From Tenericutes bacterium HGW-Tenericutes-5 (GTDB lineage: Bacteria > Bacillota_I > Bacilli_A > Izemoplasmatales > Hujiaoplasmataceae): a DNA stretch of 6,254 nucleotides. The DNA is taken from the NCBI GenBank assembly GCA_002839125.1, contig PGXI01000082.1:1-6254 (forward strand), read 5' to 3'. A program made the position numbers and the translations under genes. How positions within the stretch are numbered: the first letter of the stretch is position 1; each line of letters begins with the position of its first letter. Under the pieces are notes generated by a model. The model had not been told where the DNA came from. It saw only the letters and a list, made by a program, of their open reading frames with translations, and did not search any database. Positions 5,734-6,254 of this stretch are shown here, in pieces.

Positions 5734-6254
5734 TTAAGCTTGATTAACTGAGCCAAATAACTCCATTTTCTCTTTTACAACTTGTTTGATAGCTTCAGTA
5801 CCAGGAGCTAGTAATTTACGAGGATCAAATCCTTTTCCTGAAAGGTCTTTTCCAGCTTCAATATATTTTCTTGTTGCATCAGCAAATACTAATTGGCATT
5901 CTGTATTAACGTTAATTTTTGAAACTCCCATTGATATCGCTTTTTTAATCATATCAACTGGAATCCCGGTACCGCCATGCAATACTAGAGGTGTATCTCC
6001 CGTAGTTTTATTTACTTGATCTAAAACTTCGAAATTAAGACCTTGCCAATTTTCAGGATACTTACCATGAATATTACCAATACCAGCAGCTAAAAAGTCT
6101 ACGCCTAAATCCGCAATCATTTTACATTCTTTCGGATCGGCTACTTCACCACCGCCAACAACACCATCTTCTTCGCCGCCAATAGCACCGACTTCAGCTT
6201 CTAAAGAAATTCCCAATTTTCTTGTTCTTTCAACCATTTCTTTTGTCAGTTTGA
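5734..6254 (-). CDS. fba: Class II fructose-bisphosphate aldolase, C-terminal part (5' end outside window)
   Basis: This zinc-dependent aldolase cleaves fructose-1,6-bisphosphate into dihydroxyacetone phosphate and glyceraldehyde-3-phosphate in glycolysis. It acts in the cytoplasm. The frame is open to the right edge (KLTKE precedes the Met at 6237), so that Met is internal and about 170 C-terminal residues of a usual 285-300 are seen. Numbering from that Met, family marks are: SLEAEVGAIGG (11-21) with the catalytic-site Glu; DPKEC (34-38); GNIHGKYP (54-61) with one zinc His at 57; LVLHGGTGIP (84-93) with another at 87; and KINVNTECQ (107-115), the phosphate and substrate-binding strand. The first zinc-binding pair lies off the edge. 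The segment GIGNIHGKYPENWQGLNFE and the NVNTECQ wording are closer to streptococcal Fba than to Bacillus FbaA. All visible key residues are intact. The gene has its own terminator. Confidence 0.96.
   Translation of the reverse strand, partial: KLTKEMVERTRKLGISLEAEVGAIGGEEDGVVGGGEVADPKECKMIADLGVDFLAAGIGNIHGKYPENWQGLNFEVLDQVNKTTGDTPLVLHGGTGIPVDMIKKAISMGVSKINVNTECQLVFADATRKYIEAGKDLSGKGFDPRKLLAPGTEAIKQVVKEKMELFGSVNQA

Noticed and set aside
5502..5747. Open frame of 81 codons on the plus strand crossing the 189-aa gene start and the aldolase terminator
   Set aside because: It runs through a promoter region, a terminator hairpin and the end of the aldolase gene, with no ribosome binding site context. 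It is better explained as chance.
5786..6019. Open frame of 77 codons on the plus strand inside the aldolase gene
   Set aside because: It is the antisense shadow of the conserved zinc-site region of the aldolase.

Overview
The window is a low-GC stretch, roughly one third G+C by eye. It carries seven protein genes, two of them cut by the window edges. No RNA gene, mobile element or CRISPR array is visible. The proteins look like the Firmicutes/Tenericutes side of the bacteria: RqcP and LysS read much like their Bacillus counterparts, and the aldolase resembles the streptococcal form. All eight tryptophan positions use TGG, and all seven stops are TAA or TAG. The standard code is therefore sufficient, which argues against a Mycoplasma or Spiroplasma with UGA=Trp. 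A free-living or Acholeplasma/Izemoplasma-like Tenericute, or a low-GC Firmicute, would fit. That placement is inference.

Left block, plus strand, 1-4121: the 3' part of ftsH (membrane AAA+ zinc protease), then rqcP (S4-domain ribosome quality control factor), a ZnuA/TroA-like metal-binding lipoprotein, and lysS (class II lysyl-tRNA synthetase). All read the same way with short gaps (50, 33 and 9 nt) and clear Shine-Dalgarno sequences. A terminator-like hairpin lies between ftsH and rqcP and abuts the rqcP ribosome binding site. The last three genes may therefore depend on read-through of the ftsH transcript. A strong bidirectional terminator closes the block at 4126-4156.

Right block, minus strand, 6254-4155: the C-terminal part of a class II fructose-bisphosphate aldolase enters from the right edge and ends in its own terminator at 5700-5726. 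Next come a probable promoter and two genes I do not recognise, 16 nt apart and probably co-transcribed. The first (189 aa) is soluble, helical and rich in His, Tyr and acidic residues. The second (306 aa) has two N-terminal membrane segments, a TPR-like cytoplasmic helical region and a very acidic C-terminal tail. They converge on lysS and share its terminator.

Most of the window is ordinary housekeeping DNA: protein quality control (FtsH, RqcP), translation (LysS) and glycolysis (aldolase). The parts worth a second look are the lipoprotein, which appears to lack one conserved metal-binding His and has no permease or ATPase beside it, and the unrecognised two-gene unit. I see no convincing evidence of a wholly new multi-gene system.
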